Assembly (NCBI RefSeq): GCF_000426845.1
Contig: NZ_AUGD01000004.1
Span: forward strand, 124,001-188,000
Length of the DNA stretch: 64,000 bases
Origin: Bradyrhizobium sp. in8p8
GTDB lineage: Bacteria; Pseudomonadota; Alphaproteobacteria; Rhizobiales; Xanthobacteraceae
Reading direction: 5' to 3'
The position numbers and the translations under genes were made by a program. Shown piece by piece: positions 24,331 through 34,150 of the stretch; position 1 is the first letter of the stretch; each line of letters begins with the position of its first letter. Below the pieces are notes generated by a model that was given only the letters and a program-made list of their open reading frames with translations, ran no database searches and was not told where the DNA came from.

Positions 24331-25353
24331 ATGACCCCCTCTCATTTGCGGCGAGCGCTAACGGCGGGCCTGATCGCCGCTCTGGTCGCTCTTGCACCGG
24401 CCCGCGCCGAGACGCTGGACAAGGTCACCTTCGGCACCAACTGGGTCGCCGAGGCCGAGCATGGCGGCTTCTTCCAGGCGGTCGCCGACGGCACCTACAA
24501 GAAATACGGGCTTGACGTCACTATCGTCCCGGGCGGCCCCAACGAGAACAACCGCATGCTGCTGATCGCGGGCAAGATCGATTTCTTCATGGCCGCGAAC
24601 ACGCTGATGTCGTTCGACGCGGTCACCAACAACGTGCCTGTCGTCACCATCGCCGCGATTTTCCAGAAGGATCCGCAGGTGATGCTGACGCATCCGGACG
24701 CGAAGGTCGGCAAGATCGAGGACCTCAAGCCGCTGACGCTGTTCGTCTCCAAGGAGGGCATGACCAGCTACTTCCAGTGGCTGAAATCCGAATACGGTTT
24801 CGGCGAGAAGAACGTTCGTCCCTACAATTTCAATCCGCAGCCCTTCATCGCCAATCCCAAGAGCGCGATGCAGGGCTACGTCACCTCCGAGCCTTTCGCG
24901 GTCGAGAAGGCGGCCGGCTTCAAGCCCAACGTGCTGCTGCTTGCGGATTACGGCTTCAACACCTATTCGACCCTGATCGAGACGCGCCGTGACATCGTCG
25001 AGAAGAAGCCCGACCTGGTCCAGCGCTTCGTCGATGCTTCCATGATCGGCTGGTACAACTACCTTTACCGCGATAACTCCGCCGGCAATGCCATGATCAA
25101 GAAGCTCAATCCGGAGATGACCGACGATCTGCTCGCCTATTCCGTCGCCAAGATGAAGGAGCACGGCATCGTCGATTCCGGCGACAGCCTGAAGAACGGC
25201 ATCGGCGCGATGAGCGACGAGCGCTATACTTCCTTCTTCAACAAGATGGTGAAGGCCGGCGTCGTGAAGGCGGACCTCGACTTCCGCAAATCCTATACGC
25301 TGCGCTTCGTCAACAAGGGCGTCGGCGTCGAGCTGCGCCCCAACAAGCCGTAG
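24331..25353 (+). CDS. ABC transporter substrate-binding protein, NMT1/THI5-like
   Basis: A 340-residue periplasmic binding protein. The signal peptide ends APARA at about residue 26. The mature segment VTFGTNWVAEAEHGGFFQAV, then GLDVTIVPGGPNENN, matches NMT1/THI5 proteins that bind pyrimidine or other nitrogen heterocycles. The NWVAEAEHGG pattern is typical of that subgroup. ATPase and permease genes follow on the same strand. GGAG precedes the ATG at 24331 by eight bases. The neighbouring creatininase-type gene makes a cyclic amide ligand plausible, but this is not shown. Confidence 0.85.
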   Translation: MTPSHLRRALTAGLIAALVALAPARAETLDKVTFGTNWVAEAEHGGFFQAVADGTYKKYGLDVTIVPGGPNENNRMLLIAGKIDFFMAANTLMSFDAVTNNVPVVTIAAIFQKDPQVMLTHPDAKVGKIEDLKPLTLFVSKEGMTSYFQWLKSEYGFGEKNVRPYNFNPQPFIANPKSAMQGYVTSEPFAVEKAAGFKPNVLLLADYGFNTYSTLIETRRDIVEKKPDLVQRFVDASMIGWYNYLYRDNSAGNAMIKKLNPEMTDDLLAYSVAKMKEHGIVDSGDSLKNGIGAMSDERYTSFFNKMVKAGVVKADLDFRKSYTLRFVNKGVGVELRPNKP

Positions 25354-25390
25354 CGCATGCCGGGACCAATCCACGGTGTAGCGGCGTCGC

Positions 25391-25415
25391 CCACCTCTGC
25401 CCGATGGGGAGAGGT
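25391..25415. repeat. Imperfect hairpin after the substrate-binding gene
   Basis: CCACCTCTGCCC and GGGGAGAGGT flank a few loop bases. It resembles the perfect hairpin at 20584-20608. Placed between the SBP gene and the ATPase gene, it may protect the upstream mRNA or tune the SBP/transporter ratio (inference). Confidence 0.4.
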
Positions 25416-25457
25416 CAAAGACGCGGCGCGACCGAGCTCCACAACGGCCGCCCATCA

Positions 25458-26273
25458 ATGATGGCGAATCCGACGCCACCCACCGTCGAGGCCAAGCTGA
25501 CGGCTCTCGCCGTCAGCCTGCGCGGCGTGACGAAAGCCTATGACAACGGCGTAATGGCGCTCGGCCCCCTCGACCTTGCCGTGCGCAAGGGCGACTTCAT
25601 CTCGCTGCTGGGGCCGTCCGGCTGCGGCAAGTCGACGGCCCTGCGCATCATCGCAGGCCTCACTGCGGCGTCTTCAGGCACGGTGCGGGTGGCGCGGCCG
25701 GAGGGCGAGATGCAGCCGGGCCACGGCATCGGATTCGTGTTTCAGGAGCCGACCCTGATGCCCTGGACCAGCGTGCGCGAGAACGTGAGGCTGCCTCTGA
25801 GGCTTGGTCGGATTCCGAAGGCGGAGGCATGCGCGCGTGCCGACGCGGCGCTCGCCAGCGTCGGGCTGGCCGATTTCGCCGACGCCTATCCGCGCGAGCT
25901 CTCCGGCGGCATGAAGATGCGGGTGTCGCTCGCGCGCGCGCTCGTCACTGATCCCGACATTCTGCTGATGGACGAGCCGTTCGCGGCGCTCGACGAGATC
26001 ACGCGCTTCCGCCTCAACAACGATCTGCTGGCGCTATGGCGAGCGCTCGGCAAGACCGTCATCTTCGTCACCCATTCGGTGTTCGAATCCGTCTACCTGT
26101 CACAGCGCGTCATCGTGATGACCGCGCGGCCCGGCCGGATCCAGGCCGACATCCGCATCGAGACCGTCGAGCCGCGAGCCGAGGAGTTTCGCACCTCGGC
26201 CGCCTATTCGGACTATTGCCGAAGAGTGTCGGCTGCGCTGGCGCCATCCTATGCGGGACGGTCGACGCTATGA
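25458..26273 (+). CDS. ABC transporter ATP-binding protein
   Basis: A 271-residue ATPase of the nitrate/sulfonate/pyrimidine group. Walker A LLGPSGCGKSTALRI, Q-loop FVFQEPTLMPWTSV, signature ELSGGMKMRVSLARAL, Walker B ILLMDEPFAALD, and switch His in FVTHSVFESVYL. It energises the permease downstream, whose ATG overlaps its stop (ATGA at 26270). Two adjacent ATG codons (25458, 25461) are possible starts; the upstream open frame is not credible. Confidence 0.88.
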   Translation: MMANPTPPTVEAKLTALAVSLRGVTKAYDNGVMALGPLDLAVRKGDFISLLGPSGCGKSTALRIIAGLTAASSGTVRVARPEGEMQPGHGIGFVFQEPTLMPWTSVRENVRLPLRLGRIPKAEACARADAALASVGLADFADAYPRELSGGMKMRVSLARALVTDPDILLMDEPFAALDEITRFRLNNDLLALWRALGKTVIFVTHSVFESVYLSQRVIVMTARPGRIQADIRIETVEPRAEEFRTSAAYSDYCRRVSAALAPSYAGRSTL

Positions 26274-27088
26274 CCGCGCAAGCTGCCGTCACCGCAAAAC
26301 CGTCCGGCGCACGACGCGCGATGCGTTTCGTGCTTCCCCTCATCGTGTTCGCGGCGGGGCTCATCGCCTGGGAGCTGCTGGTCCGCCTCAAGGGGATCCC
26401 GCCCTATGTGTTGCCGGCGCCGTCTGTCATCGTCCTGACGCTGATAAAGGACTGGGCCGTGCTTTCGCAATCGCTGGCCACCACGCTGCTGACCACGCTG
26501 GAGGGTTTTGTCGCCGCCAGCATCGGCGGGATTGCGCTGGCGCTGCTGTTCAACCAATCGAAATGGGTGGAGTACTCGCTGTTCCCCTATGCAGTCGTGC
26601 TTCAGGTGACGCCCGTCATCGCGATTGCGCCACTGCTTCTGATCTATCTCGAGCAGCAGACTGCGGTCGTGGTGTGCGCCTTCATCGTTGCCTTCTTTCC
26701 GGTGCTGTCCAACACCACGCTCGGGCTGAATTCGGTCGATCGCAACCTCGCCGGCCTGTTCCAGCTCTATGGCGCCTCGCCGCAGCAGACCCTGCGCTTT
26801 CTCAAGCTGCCCGCGGCCTTGCCCTACATTCTTGGCGGCCTGCGCATCGCCGGCGGCCTGTCGCTGATCGGCGCGGTCGTCGCCGAGATCGCGGCGGGAA
26901 CTGCGGGCGCCGGCTCCGGGCTCGCCTACAGGATCGCGGAATCGGGATATCGCCTGAACATACCCCGCATGTTCGCGGCGCTGCTTCTGTTGTCGCTCGC
27001 CGGGATTGTCATCTATGGGGTGCTGGCGCTAGTTTCGCACCTCGTTTTGCGGCGCTGGCATGAGAGCGCGCTTGGAAAGGAAGACTGA
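26270..27088 (+). CDS. ABC transporter permease
   Basis: A 272-residue permease with six likely transmembrane segments, the first at about residues 18-38. The EAA-type loop is around NLAGLFQLYGASPQQTLRFL, followed by KLPAALPYILGGLRIAGGLS. The stop overlaps the following dehydrogenase start (TGATG), so SBP-ATPase-permease-dehydrogenase-inhibitor form one coupled operon. Confidence 0.87.
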   Translation: MTAQAAVTAKPSGARRAMRFVLPLIVFAAGLIAWELLVRLKGIPPYVLPAPSVIVLTLIKDWAVLSQSLATTLLTTLEGFVAASIGGIALALLFNQSKWVEYSLFPYAVVLQVTPVIAIAPLLLIYLEQQTAVVVCAFIVAFFPVLSNTTLGLNSVDRNLAGLFQLYGASPQQTLRFLKLPAALPYILGGLRIAGGLSLIGAVVAEIAAGTAGAGSGLAYRIAESGYRLNIPRMFAALLLLSLAGIVIYGVLALVSHLVLRRWHESALGKED

Positions 27089-28077
27089 TGACCGCCGGTT
27101 CGATTTCGTCCGAGAAGATCGACCTTCTGATCTATGGGCCGGTGCGGCCGATCCTAGAAAACGGCTTCTCCGATCATTTCGTCGTGCACAAGGCGGAGAC
27201 GCGCGGCGATCTCGAGCGGCTGACGCCGGCGGTCCGCGACAAGATCCGCGGTGTCGCGGTGACCTATCACACCGTGCGCGCCGACAGGGATTCGCTGTCG
27301 CAGCTGCCCAAGCTGGAAATGGTGGCGAGCTTTGGTGTCGGCTATGACCATGTCGATGCCAAATATGCGGCCGAACACGACATCATCGTCACCAACACGC
27401 CCGACGTGCTGACCGAGGAGGTCGCCGACGTTGCGATGGGCCTCTTGATCGCCACCCTGCGCGAGTTCATCAAGGCCGACCGCTATGTCCGCTCCGGGCT
27501 CTGGCAGACCCAGAACTATCCGCTGAGCGTCGGTTCGCTGCGCGACCGCAAGGTGGGCATCGTCGGCATGGGCCGGATCGGCCAGGCCATCGCGCGCCGG
27601 CTCGATGCCTCGCTGGTGCCGGTGGTCTATCACTCCCGCAATCCGTCCAAGGACGTTTCCTACAAGCACTATCCCGATCTGATCGAGATGGCGAAGGCGG
27701 TGGACACGTTGATGGTGATCGTGCCCGGCGGCGCCTCGACCAACAAGATGATCAATGCCGAGGTGCTGAAGGCGCTCGGCCCGCGCGGCGTGCTGATCAA
27801 CGTCGCGCGCGGCTCGGTGGTCGATGAGCCGGCGCTGATCCAGGCGCTGAAATCCGGCACCATTCTCGCCGCCGGCCTCGACGTGTTCGCGGCCGAGCCG
27901 AACGTGCCGGACGAGCTCAAGTCCATGCAGAACGTCGTGCTGCTGCCGCATATCGGCTCGGCCTCGGTGGTGACGCGCAACGCGATGGACCAGCTCGTGG
28001 TCGACAACCTCAAGGCCTGGTTCGCCGGCAAGGCGCCGTTGACGCCGGTCGCGGAAACGCCGGTCAAGGGGCGCTGA
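27088..28077 (+). CDS. D-isomer-specific 2-hydroxyacid dehydrogenase
   Basis: A 329-residue NAD(P)-dependent dehydrogenase of the glyoxylate/hydroxypyruvate reductase group. Rossmann motif VGIVGMGRIGQAIARRL, catalytic arginine in INVARGSVVDEPAL, glutamate in VFAAEPNVP, and histidine in LLPHIGSAS are all present. It interconverts a 2-oxoacid and a D-2-hydroxyacid. In this operon it probably acts on a product of the imported compound. Start overlaps the permease stop. Confidence 0.9.
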   Translation: MTAGSISSEKIDLLIYGPVRPILENGFSDHFVVHKAETRGDLERLTPAVRDKIRGVAVTYHTVRADRDSLSQLPKLEMVASFGVGYDHVDAKYAAEHDIIVTNTPDVLTEEVADVAMGLLIATLREFIKADRYVRSGLWQTQNYPLSVGSLRDRKVGIVGMGRIGQAIARRLDASLVPVVYHSRNPSKDVSYKHYPDLIEMAKAVDTLMVIVPGGASTNKMINAEVLKALGPRGVLINVARGSVVDEPALIQALKSGTILAAGLDVFAAEPNVPDELKSMQNVVLLPHIGSASVVTRNAMDQLVVDNLKAWFAGKAPLTPVAETPVKGR

Positions 28078-28769
28078 TGACCGCGCCTCGGCTCCTCGCA
28101 TTCGCCATCATGGCATGTGCAGCCGCGGTGGGTTCTGCGCGTGCGCAGGATGCGACGAGCCTGAAGAAGCAGATGCCGGGTCAGTGGGAGCTCTCGACCA
28201 CCGAGCGCAGCAAGACCTGCGTCGTCACGCTGAAGGGTGATGCCGCTGGCCAGGGCTTAAAGCTGGAGCTCGAGCCGGCCTGCAAGACGGCGCTGCCCTT
28301 CACCAAGGACATCGTCGCCTGGAGCGTCAGGGGACTCGACATCGTCCGCCTGCAGGATGCGGCCGGCGAGGCCGTCATCGACTTCACCGAGGTCGAGGCC
28401 GGCATCTTCGAGGGCTTGCGGCAGGGCGAAGGCGTCTACATCCTGCAGGATCTCGCCGCCGCGCGTTCCATGGCGAAGTCGATGGACCAGATGATCGGCG
28501 ACTGGTCGATGGTGCGCGGCAACGGCCAGCCGGTCTGCGGGCTGACGCTGACCAACACCGAAGCGGACCCGGACAATTTCCAGGTCTTCCTCAAGCCGAG
28601 ATGCGACGCGGCGGTTGCGCAGTTCAATCCGACGCAATGGCGCCTCGAGCGCGGCCAGATCATCCTGATGTCGAAATCGGGTGAGGCCTGGCAATTCGAG
28701 GCCGACGATCACGCCCAATGGCGTCGTGTCCCCGACACCGCCGATCCCCTGATCATGCTGCGGCAGTAG
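28077..28769 (+). CDS. Exported AprI/Inh metalloprotease-inhibitor-like protein, two tandem domains
   Basis: A 230-residue exported protein (signal peptide ending GSARA). It has two AprI/Inh-like domains: the first near GQWELSTTERSKTCVVTL, the second near GDWSMVRGNGQPVCGLTL, each with the Trp and cysteine pair typical of the fold. Standard Inh inhibitors are single domain of about 110-125 residues. Inh proteins block serralysin-type metalloproteases in the periplasm; whether this one inhibits anything is unknown. The ATG overlaps the dehydrogenase stop (TGATGA), an odd pairing. Confidence 0.75.
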   Translation: MTAPRLLAFAIMACAAAVGSARAQDATSLKKQMPGQWELSTTERSKTCVVTLKGDAAGQGLKLELEPACKTALPFTKDIVAWSVRGLDIVRLQDAAGEAVIDFTEVEAGIFEGLRQGEGVYILQDLAAARSMAKSMDQMIGDWSMVRGNGQPVCGLTLTNTEADPDNFQVFLKPRCDAAVAQFNPTQWRLERGQIILMSKSGEAWQFEADDHAQWRRVPDTADPLIMLRQ

Positions 28770-28931
28770 GCGGCGGCTGATAACGTTGATGCCGTGCCGC
28801 GTTTGGTCGGGTCCCGACGGGGACGAACTCGGATGGGCCGAAGATCGCCTGCCAAGGCAATTCCCGTTCGAACTTTTCTCGCATCTGGAGAGACCAAGAC
28901 GGGAATCGCTCAAATTCGATCGGGCTTTGAC

Positions 28932-29636
28932 ATGAAACTGTTTGCCCTGGCCTTCTCGTGTCTTCTGCTTTTCGCGGTGTCCGCCAGCGCGAATGACACC
29001 CGCACCTTCAATGCGATGGTCGCATTGGCCAATCGCGGAGATTCCGAGGCGCAATATCATGTGGGCATGATGTACAACAACGGCATCGGCACGCAGCAGG
29101 ATCGCAGTCGGGCCTTCGAGTGGTTTCAGAAATCGGCCGCCGCCAACGACCCCCTCGGTGCCTACAAGCTCGGCTGCTACTATGACGGACAAGGCGCAGG
29201 CATCATCACAACCGACGCGGATCAAGCACTGAAGTACAAGCTCGTTGCCGCCAATGCGGGTTATGCGCGTGCCCAGCACGATGTCGCTCTCACATATGAC
29301 CGGCGAGGCAATCCGGAAGAAGCGCTGAAATGGTGGAAGCTGGCGGGCGATCAGGGGCTTCCCGAGGCTCTCTTCAGCCTGTCCCGCGCCTATTCGGCCG
29401 GAAAGGGAACGCCGAGAGATTTGTCACTGTCGTATGCCTATTTCAAGCTCTCGAAGGTGGCGCCGGCGAAGAACGTGAACGAGATGGCTTCCATGTTGTC
29501 CAAGCCCGAGCTCGAGAAAGCCGAGAAACTCGCTGCCGCATGGAAGCCGCGACCGACCGCCCTGACGCTCAAGGCATTCGCCGGCATCACAGCCGCGGAA
29601 GACCATTTGAAAGCCGCCAGGAACCAAGTGTTCTGA
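28932..29636 (+). CDS. Exported Sel1-repeat (TPR-like) protein
   Basis: A 234-residue protein with a signal peptide (about 1-21, ending ASA). Sel1-like repeats follow: GDSEAQYHVGMMYNNGIG, NDPLGAYKLGCYYDGQGAG, YARAQHDVALTYDRRGN and LPEALFSLSRAYSAGKG. Such repeats form alpha-alpha solenoids that bind other proteins. The partner is unknown. The start is at the ATG at 28932, giving a signal peptide; the longer upstream frame adds basic residues unlike a real N-terminus. RadC follows on the opposite strand. Confidence 0.8.
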   Translation: MKLFALAFSCLLLFAVSASANDTRTFNAMVALANRGDSEAQYHVGMMYNNGIGTQQDRSRAFEWFQKSAAANDPLGAYKLGCYYDGQGAGIITTDADQALKYKLVAANAGYARAQHDVALTYDRRGNPEEALKWWKLAGDQGLPEALFSLSRAYSAGKGTPRDLSLSYAYFKLSKVAPAKNVNEMASMLSKPELEKAEKLAAAWKPRPTALTLKAFAGITAAEDHLKAARNQVF

Positions 29637-29642
29637 TTTGGC

Positions 29643-30356
29643 CTAAATCAACCGCATTCCACGCAAGCTCGCGTGGCCATTCTTGCCCACGATGATGTGG
29701 TCGTGCACGGCAATGCCGAGCGGCTTGGCGATGTCGATGATGGCCTTCGTCATCTGGATGTCGGCCTGCGACGGCGAGGGATCGCCGCTTGGATGGTTAT
29801 GCACCAGGATCAGCGCGGTCGCGGAGAGCTCCAGCGCGCGCTTGATCACCTCGCGCGGATAGACCGGCGTGTGGTCGACGGTGCCGGTCTGCTGCACCTC
29901 GTCGGCAATCAGCTGGTTGCGCTTGTCGAGGAAGAGCAGGCGGAATTGCTCCTTGTCGGCAAAGGCCATGCTGGTGCGGCAATAATCGATCACCTCGTTC
30001 CAGGACGACAGCGCGTTGCGGCTGTTGACGCCGCCCTTGGCGATGCGGTGCGCCGCCGCGGCGATCAGCTTGAGCTGGTTGACCGCGGCCTCTCCGACGC
30101 CGTGGACCTCGCGCAAGCGCGCCACCGGGGCATGGACGACCTCGGCGAACGAGCCGAACGTCTTGATCAGCGATTTCGCCAGCGGCTTGGTGTCGCGCCG
30201 CGGCAGCGCCGGAAACAGCGCCATCTCCAGCAGCTCGTAGTCGCTGAGGGCATCCGCGCCCGCGCTGTAGAAGCGCTCGCGCAGCCGCTCGCGATGGCCG
30301 TGATAGTGCGGCGCCTCGGCGGATGGATTGTCTGGCTGGTCGGTCTTGCGGGGCAT
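29643..30356 (-). CDS. radC: RadC family JAB-domain protein
   Basis: A 237-residue protein. A helix-hairpin-helix-like N-terminus ([20 protein letters not shown]) precedes the JAB/MPN domain with the JAMM-type pattern [14 protein letters not shown] near residues 185-198. The historical DNA-repair role of RadC is doubtful; the domain is metal-dependent and related to deubiquitinase-type proteases. The start is the ATG at 30356. It ends a few bases from the convergent Sel1 gene, and the MBL and map genes lie upstream on the same strand. Confidence 0.9.
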   Translation of the reverse strand: MPRKTDQPDNPSAEAPHYHGHRERLRERFYSAGADALSDYELLEMALFPALPRRDTKPLAKSLIKTFGSFAEVVHAPVARLREVHGVGEAAVNQLKLIAAAAHRIAKGGVNSRNALSSWNEVIDYCRTSMAFADKEQFRLLFLDKRNQLIADEVQQTGTVDHTPVYPREVIKRALELSATALILVHNHPSGDPSPSQADIQMTKAIIDIAKPLGIAVHDHIIVGKNGHASLRGMRLI

Positions 30357-30480
30357 CGGCGCAAGGATGCCGCGCCGGGCGGTTTTTGCAACTCTGAAGT
30401 GCTGCGCGACGTCCGGCGGCGGCGAGAAATCAGGCGCCGCGCGAACACGGAGCCTTTCGCATTCACGGCTTGCGGCGCGA

Positions 30481-31440
30481 TCAGGCCTTGACGGCGGCGA
30501 AGGCGTAGCCGTTGCCGTCCTTGGCCAGCGTGCCGACGTTCGGAAAGCCGAAATGATAGCCGGCGATCATCCCCTTTTCGGCGATTACGCGGTCGAAGAA
30601 GGCGCGCCGCGTGGCTTCCGCCTTCGGCCCGTCGCTGTCGAAGCCGGAGAACCAGCCGGGGTTCTTGACGAACAGCTGATAGATGCCGGTGACGTCGCTC
30701 TGGATGAAGAGCTGCTGCCCGCCGGAGGCCACCAGGAAGGACATGTGGCCGATCGTGTGACCCGGCGTGGCGATGGCCTTGACGCCGGGCGCGAGGTCGG
30801 CGCCGTCGCCATACTGCTTGATGTTCTTCCAGGTCGGGAAGGTCGCCTGAATCCGCTTGACGTGGGGGCGATTGGCCTCGGGCACTTTCTCCACCAGGGC
30901 CGCATCGGTCCAGAACTTGTACTCCACTTCGGGCATCATGATTTCCGCGTTCGGAAATACCTGCGCGTCGGTTTCCTTCACCCACAGGCCCGAAATGTGA
31001 TCCGGATGGAAATGCGAGATGACCACCGTCGATACCGTCGCCGGATCGAGTCCGGCAGCCTTCATGTTGCTCGCAAGCTTGCCGACGCTGGCGGGGCCGT
31101 TGCCGCCGAAACCGGCGTCGAACAGCACGACCTTGCCGCCGGTACGGATGGCGGTGACCGTAAAGGGGTTGTCGATCTTGTCGGGCCCGATGCCGGCTGC
31201 GGTCAGCGCCTTCTTGACCTCGTCGAGCCCGGCATTCTTGACCATGCCCTCGGTCACCGGCCGTTCGATCGAGCCTTCATGGAGGCTGAACACCTCGATG
31301 TCGCCGACCTTGTATTTGAGGCTGTCGGCGGCGCGCTGTGCAGAAGCGGCTCCGATGAAAGACACTGGTCCGTTGAGGCCGAAGACCAGTGCCGCCCCGG
31401 TGCTTCCGAGGACCAGATCCCGGCGTGAAATCTCGAACAT
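30481..31440 (-). CDS. MBL-fold metallohydrolase with Tat-like signal
   Basis: A 319-residue exported metallo-beta-lactamase-fold enzyme. The N-terminus [16 protein letters not shown] resembles a twin-arginine signal, ending AASAQ. The zinc motif HxHxDH is [11 protein letters not shown], then [11 protein letters not shown] holds another ligand His, and [10 protein letters not shown] the bridging Asp. MBL-fold enzymes hydrolyse many esters, amides and thioesters, so the substrate is not known. GGGAG precedes the ATG at 31440. Confidence 0.87.
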   Translation of the reverse strand: MFEISRRDLVLGSTGAALVFGLNGPVSFIGAASAQRAADSLKYKVGDIEVFSLHEGSIERPVTEGMVKNAGLDEVKKALTAAGIGPDKIDNPFTVTAIRTGGKVVLFDAGFGGNGPASVGKLASNMKAAGLDPATVSTVVISHFHPDHISGLWVKETDAQVFPNAEIMMPEVEYKFWTDAALVEKVPEANRPHVKRIQATFPTWKNIKQYGDGADLAPGVKAIATPGHTIGHMSFLVASGGQQLFIQSDVTGIYQLFVKNPGWFSGFDSDGPKAEATRRAFFDRVIAEKGMIAGYHFGFPNVGTLAKDGNGYAFAAVKA

Positions 31441-31615
31441 TGTGGTGCTCCCTTTGAGTGAATCCTCGGGCGGCGCTTTTCATGGGTTGAATGCGCCCGC
31501 CATGGTTCGACACCGGGATGCGTGGCCTATTCCATGGCGATTGTCGTGCAGGGAACGGCAAGATGACGCAGTCAGGCTGCGGTCTTGAGAACAATTTGCA
31601 ACAAAGAGCGTGCGC

Positions 31616-32440
31616 TTACGCTGCCGCCCACAGCTTCTCGCCGTGCCGCTCCGACAGCGTGAAGATCTCCACGCCCGTCGCCGTGACGCCGACCGAGTGC
31701 TCGAACTGCGCCGACAGCGAGCGGTCGCGGGTGACCGCGGTCCAGCCGTCGGAGAGGATCTTCACATGCGGCTTGCCGAGATTGATCATCGGCTCGATCG
31801 TGAAGAACATGCCGGGCTTGAGCTGAACGCCCTCGCCGGGCCGGCCGACATGGATGATGTTCGGCTCGTCGTGGAACATGCGCCCGAGGCCATGGCCGCA
31901 GAAGTCGCGCACCACGCTCATGCCCTGCGGCTCGACGAAGCTCTGGATGGCATGGCCGATGTCGCCGGTGGTGGCGCCGGGCTTCACCGCGGCGATGCCG
32001 CGCATCATCGCTTCATAGGTGACCTCGATCAGCCGCTCGGCCTTGCGCGCGATCGGGCCGATCGCATACATCCGGCTGGAATCGCCATACCACCCGTCGA
32101 CGATGAAGGTGACGTCGATGTTGACGATGTCGCCTTCCTTCAGCGGACGGTCGCCGGGCATGCCGTGGCAGACCACGTGATTGAGGGAGGTGCAGGTGGA
32201 GTAGCGATAGCCGCGATACATCAACGTCGCCGGATAGGCGCCGTGGCTGAAGGCGAAGTCGCGGACGAATTCGTCGATCTTCGAGGTCGGCACGCCCGGC
32301 CCGACGATGTCAGTGAGCTCGTCGAGGCATTTTGCCACCAGCGCCCCCGCCTTGCGCATGCCTGCAAAGGCGTTCGGCCCATGCAGCTTGATCTGTCCGG
32401 TCTTGCGCAGGGATGTATCGGTGGCTTCGACGTAGCTCAT
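31616..32440 (-). CDS. map: Methionine aminopeptidase, type I
   Basis: A 274-residue cytoplasmic enzyme that removes the initiator methionine. Metal ligands occur as D residues in VNIDVTFIVDGWYGDSS, H in FCGHGLGRMFHDEPN, and E in FTIEPMINLG and QFEHSVGV. The length fits type I enzymes with a short N-terminal extension. The gene is on the same strand as the MBL and radC genes, with a 175-base gap downstream, so co-transcription is uncertain. The ATG at 32440 is used. Confidence 0.94.
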   Translation of the reverse strand: MSYVEATDTSLRKTGQIKLHGPNAFAGMRKAGALVAKCLDELTDIVGPGVPTSKIDEFVRDFAFSHGAYPATLMYRGYRYSTCTSLNHVVCHGMPGDRPLKEGDIVNIDVTFIVDGWYGDSSRMYAIGPIARKAERLIEVTYEAMMRGIAAVKPGATTGDIGHAIQSFVEPQGMSVVRDFCGHGLGRMFHDEPNIIHVGRPGEGVQLKPGMFFTIEPMINLGKPHVKILSDGWTAVTRDRSLSAQFEHSVGVTATGVEIFTLSERHGEKLWAAA

Positions 32441-32624
32441 GCGTGTCAGGTCTTCCGGGTCTTATCTCGATTCGGTGGAAAGGCTTGATTTCAGGCCCCA
32501 ATCTAATGATTGGCGGCCTTCATGCAAGCCAAGGCAGGGCGTTTTCGAGCGAAGTGGCGACCGGTTCGCGCGAAGAAAACGCGTCAAAACAGGGGCCTTG
32601 CCGGCCCGGGGGGGCGAAAGCAGC

Positions 32625-33935
32625 CTAATCCGGGACTTCCACGGTGGTTTCCACCGGCAGGACGCCGCCGCGGATGCGGATTTCGCGGACGGGGTAGGGA
32701 ACCCGGATGCCTTCGCGCTTGAACGCGTCCCACAGCGCCAGCATCACGTCGCTCTTGACGGTGTCCATGCCGTCGGGATCCGCAAGCCACAAGGTCAGCG
32801 AGAACTTCATCCCGGCCTCCGCAAACTCGGTCAGGATACAGTTCGGCGGCTTGCCCTTCTGGGCGCGTGGATGAGCGGCGGCGATCTCGGCCGCGAGCTT
32901 GCAGACCAGCTTCGGATCGGCGTCGTAATTGGTGCCGAAGGCGATCTTCACCAGCGTGTTCTTGTCGGTGTAGGTCCAGTTGACGACCTTCTGCGTCACC
33001 AGATCCTCGTTCGGGACCAGGAACTCGCGGCCGTCGCCGGCGGCGACGGAGATGTATCGCGTCTTCATCGCGCTGATGCGACCGGTATTGTCGCCGATGG
33101 TGACGAGATCGCCGGGCTTCACCGACTTGTCGGCGAGCAGGATGATGCCCGAGATGAAATTGGCGACGATCTTCTGCAGGCCGATACCGATGCCGACGCC
33201 GACCGCGCCGGAGAACACCGCGAGCGCCGACAGATCGATGCCGACGGCGCCGAGCGCAATGACGATTGCGACGGCCAGAAGCCCGATGCGGATGATCTTC
33301 ATCAGCAGCACCTGCACCGACGGCGTCAGGTCGGTGGTCGCGTTGATGCGGCTCTCGGCGAAATTGCTCGCGATATTCGTGAGCCAGAGCGCGATGAGGA
33401 GGAGGGCGCCGGCCTTGATCGCCAGGAGCGGGGTCAACCTGAGACCGCCGAGCACGATCGCGAAGGAATCAAGCAGGTCGACGGTCGCATCGAGCTGACC
33501 GACGATGGAGAGCGCCGCGACCAGCCACGCCGTGACCGACACCACCTTGACGATGAAGGCGTTGCGCAGCACCGAGGTGACGAGCCGGATTACCAGCCAG
33601 GCGAAGCCCAGCTTGGCTGCGACCATCAGGAGATAGCTGCGGCTTGGCCAGGTCGCATGGTACATCACGACCCGCGAGATGATCACGAGCAACGTGAACA
33701 CCGCCGTGGAGGCGCTGGCGATCATCACCCGCGCGAAGTGCCGGAGCGGCAGCGGCCACCGCATCGCCAGCGAGGTCATGTCGAGACGGCTGCGAATGGC
33801 GGCTTCGGCCGCATAGGCGATACCGGCCGCGGCCAGGATGAGACCGAATTGCAGGTAGAACCAGGGTGAGGAGATTTCCGCTCCGACGCTGCGTGCGGTC
33901 GTCTGCACGAACTCCATGAAGTCTTTGAGGTCCAT
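32625..33935 (-). CDS. MscS-family mechanosensitive ion channel
   Basis: A 436-residue channel. About six hydrophobic helices occupy residues 20-230. The MscS domain begins at about 240 with the pore helix AVGVGIGIGLQKIVANFISG, and the beta domain ILLADKSVKPGDLVTIGDNT, ISAMKTRYISVAAGDGREFL and PNEDLVTQKVVNWTYTD. It opens on membrane tension to release solutes in hypo-osmotic shock. The ATG at 33935 is preferred; the frame extends 57 codons upstream without sense. The next gene, an antiporter, is divergent. Confidence 0.9.
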   Translation of the reverse strand: MDLKDFMEFVQTTARSVGAEISSPWFYLQFGLILAAAGIAYAAEAAIRSRLDMTSLAMRWPLPLRHFARVMIASASTAVFTLLVIISRVVMYHATWPSRSYLLMVAAKLGFAWLVIRLVTSVLRNAFIVKVVSVTAWLVAALSIVGQLDATVDLLDSFAIVLGGLRLTPLLAIKAGALLLIALWLTNIASNFAESRINATTDLTPSVQVLLMKIIRIGLLAVAIVIALGAVGIDLSALAVFSGAVGVGIGIGLQKIVANFISGIILLADKSVKPGDLVTIGDNTGRISAMKTRYISVAAGDGREFLVPNEDLVTQKVVNWTYTDKNTLVKIAFGTNYDADPKLVCKLAAEIAAAHPRAQKGKPPNCILTEFAEAGMKFSLTLWLADPDGMDTVKSDVMLALWDAFKREGIRVPYPVREIRIRGGVLPVETTVEVPD

Positions 33936-34150
33936 GTCCGTCGGTCTCGTCAGGGAAGCGGAGGAGGGATTGATGCGAGGGGGCCGGAGAATCCCACAAG
34001 GGGCACGGCCGAGCCATCGATACACCGCCAAGTGAAGCGCGTTAAGGCCGTAAAAACCTGGCAGATTGCCGCGAGCCGCAGAAAATGGGTTGGCGCGAGA
34101 GTCCACCGACGATATGGATGCAATTCCAGCGAATTTTGCCCGGAAGGTGG

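Noticed and set aside
29643..30356. RadC as a sign of a mobile element or plasmid
   Set aside because: The flanking genes are chromosomal housekeeping genes such as map, and no integrase or direct repeat was found.
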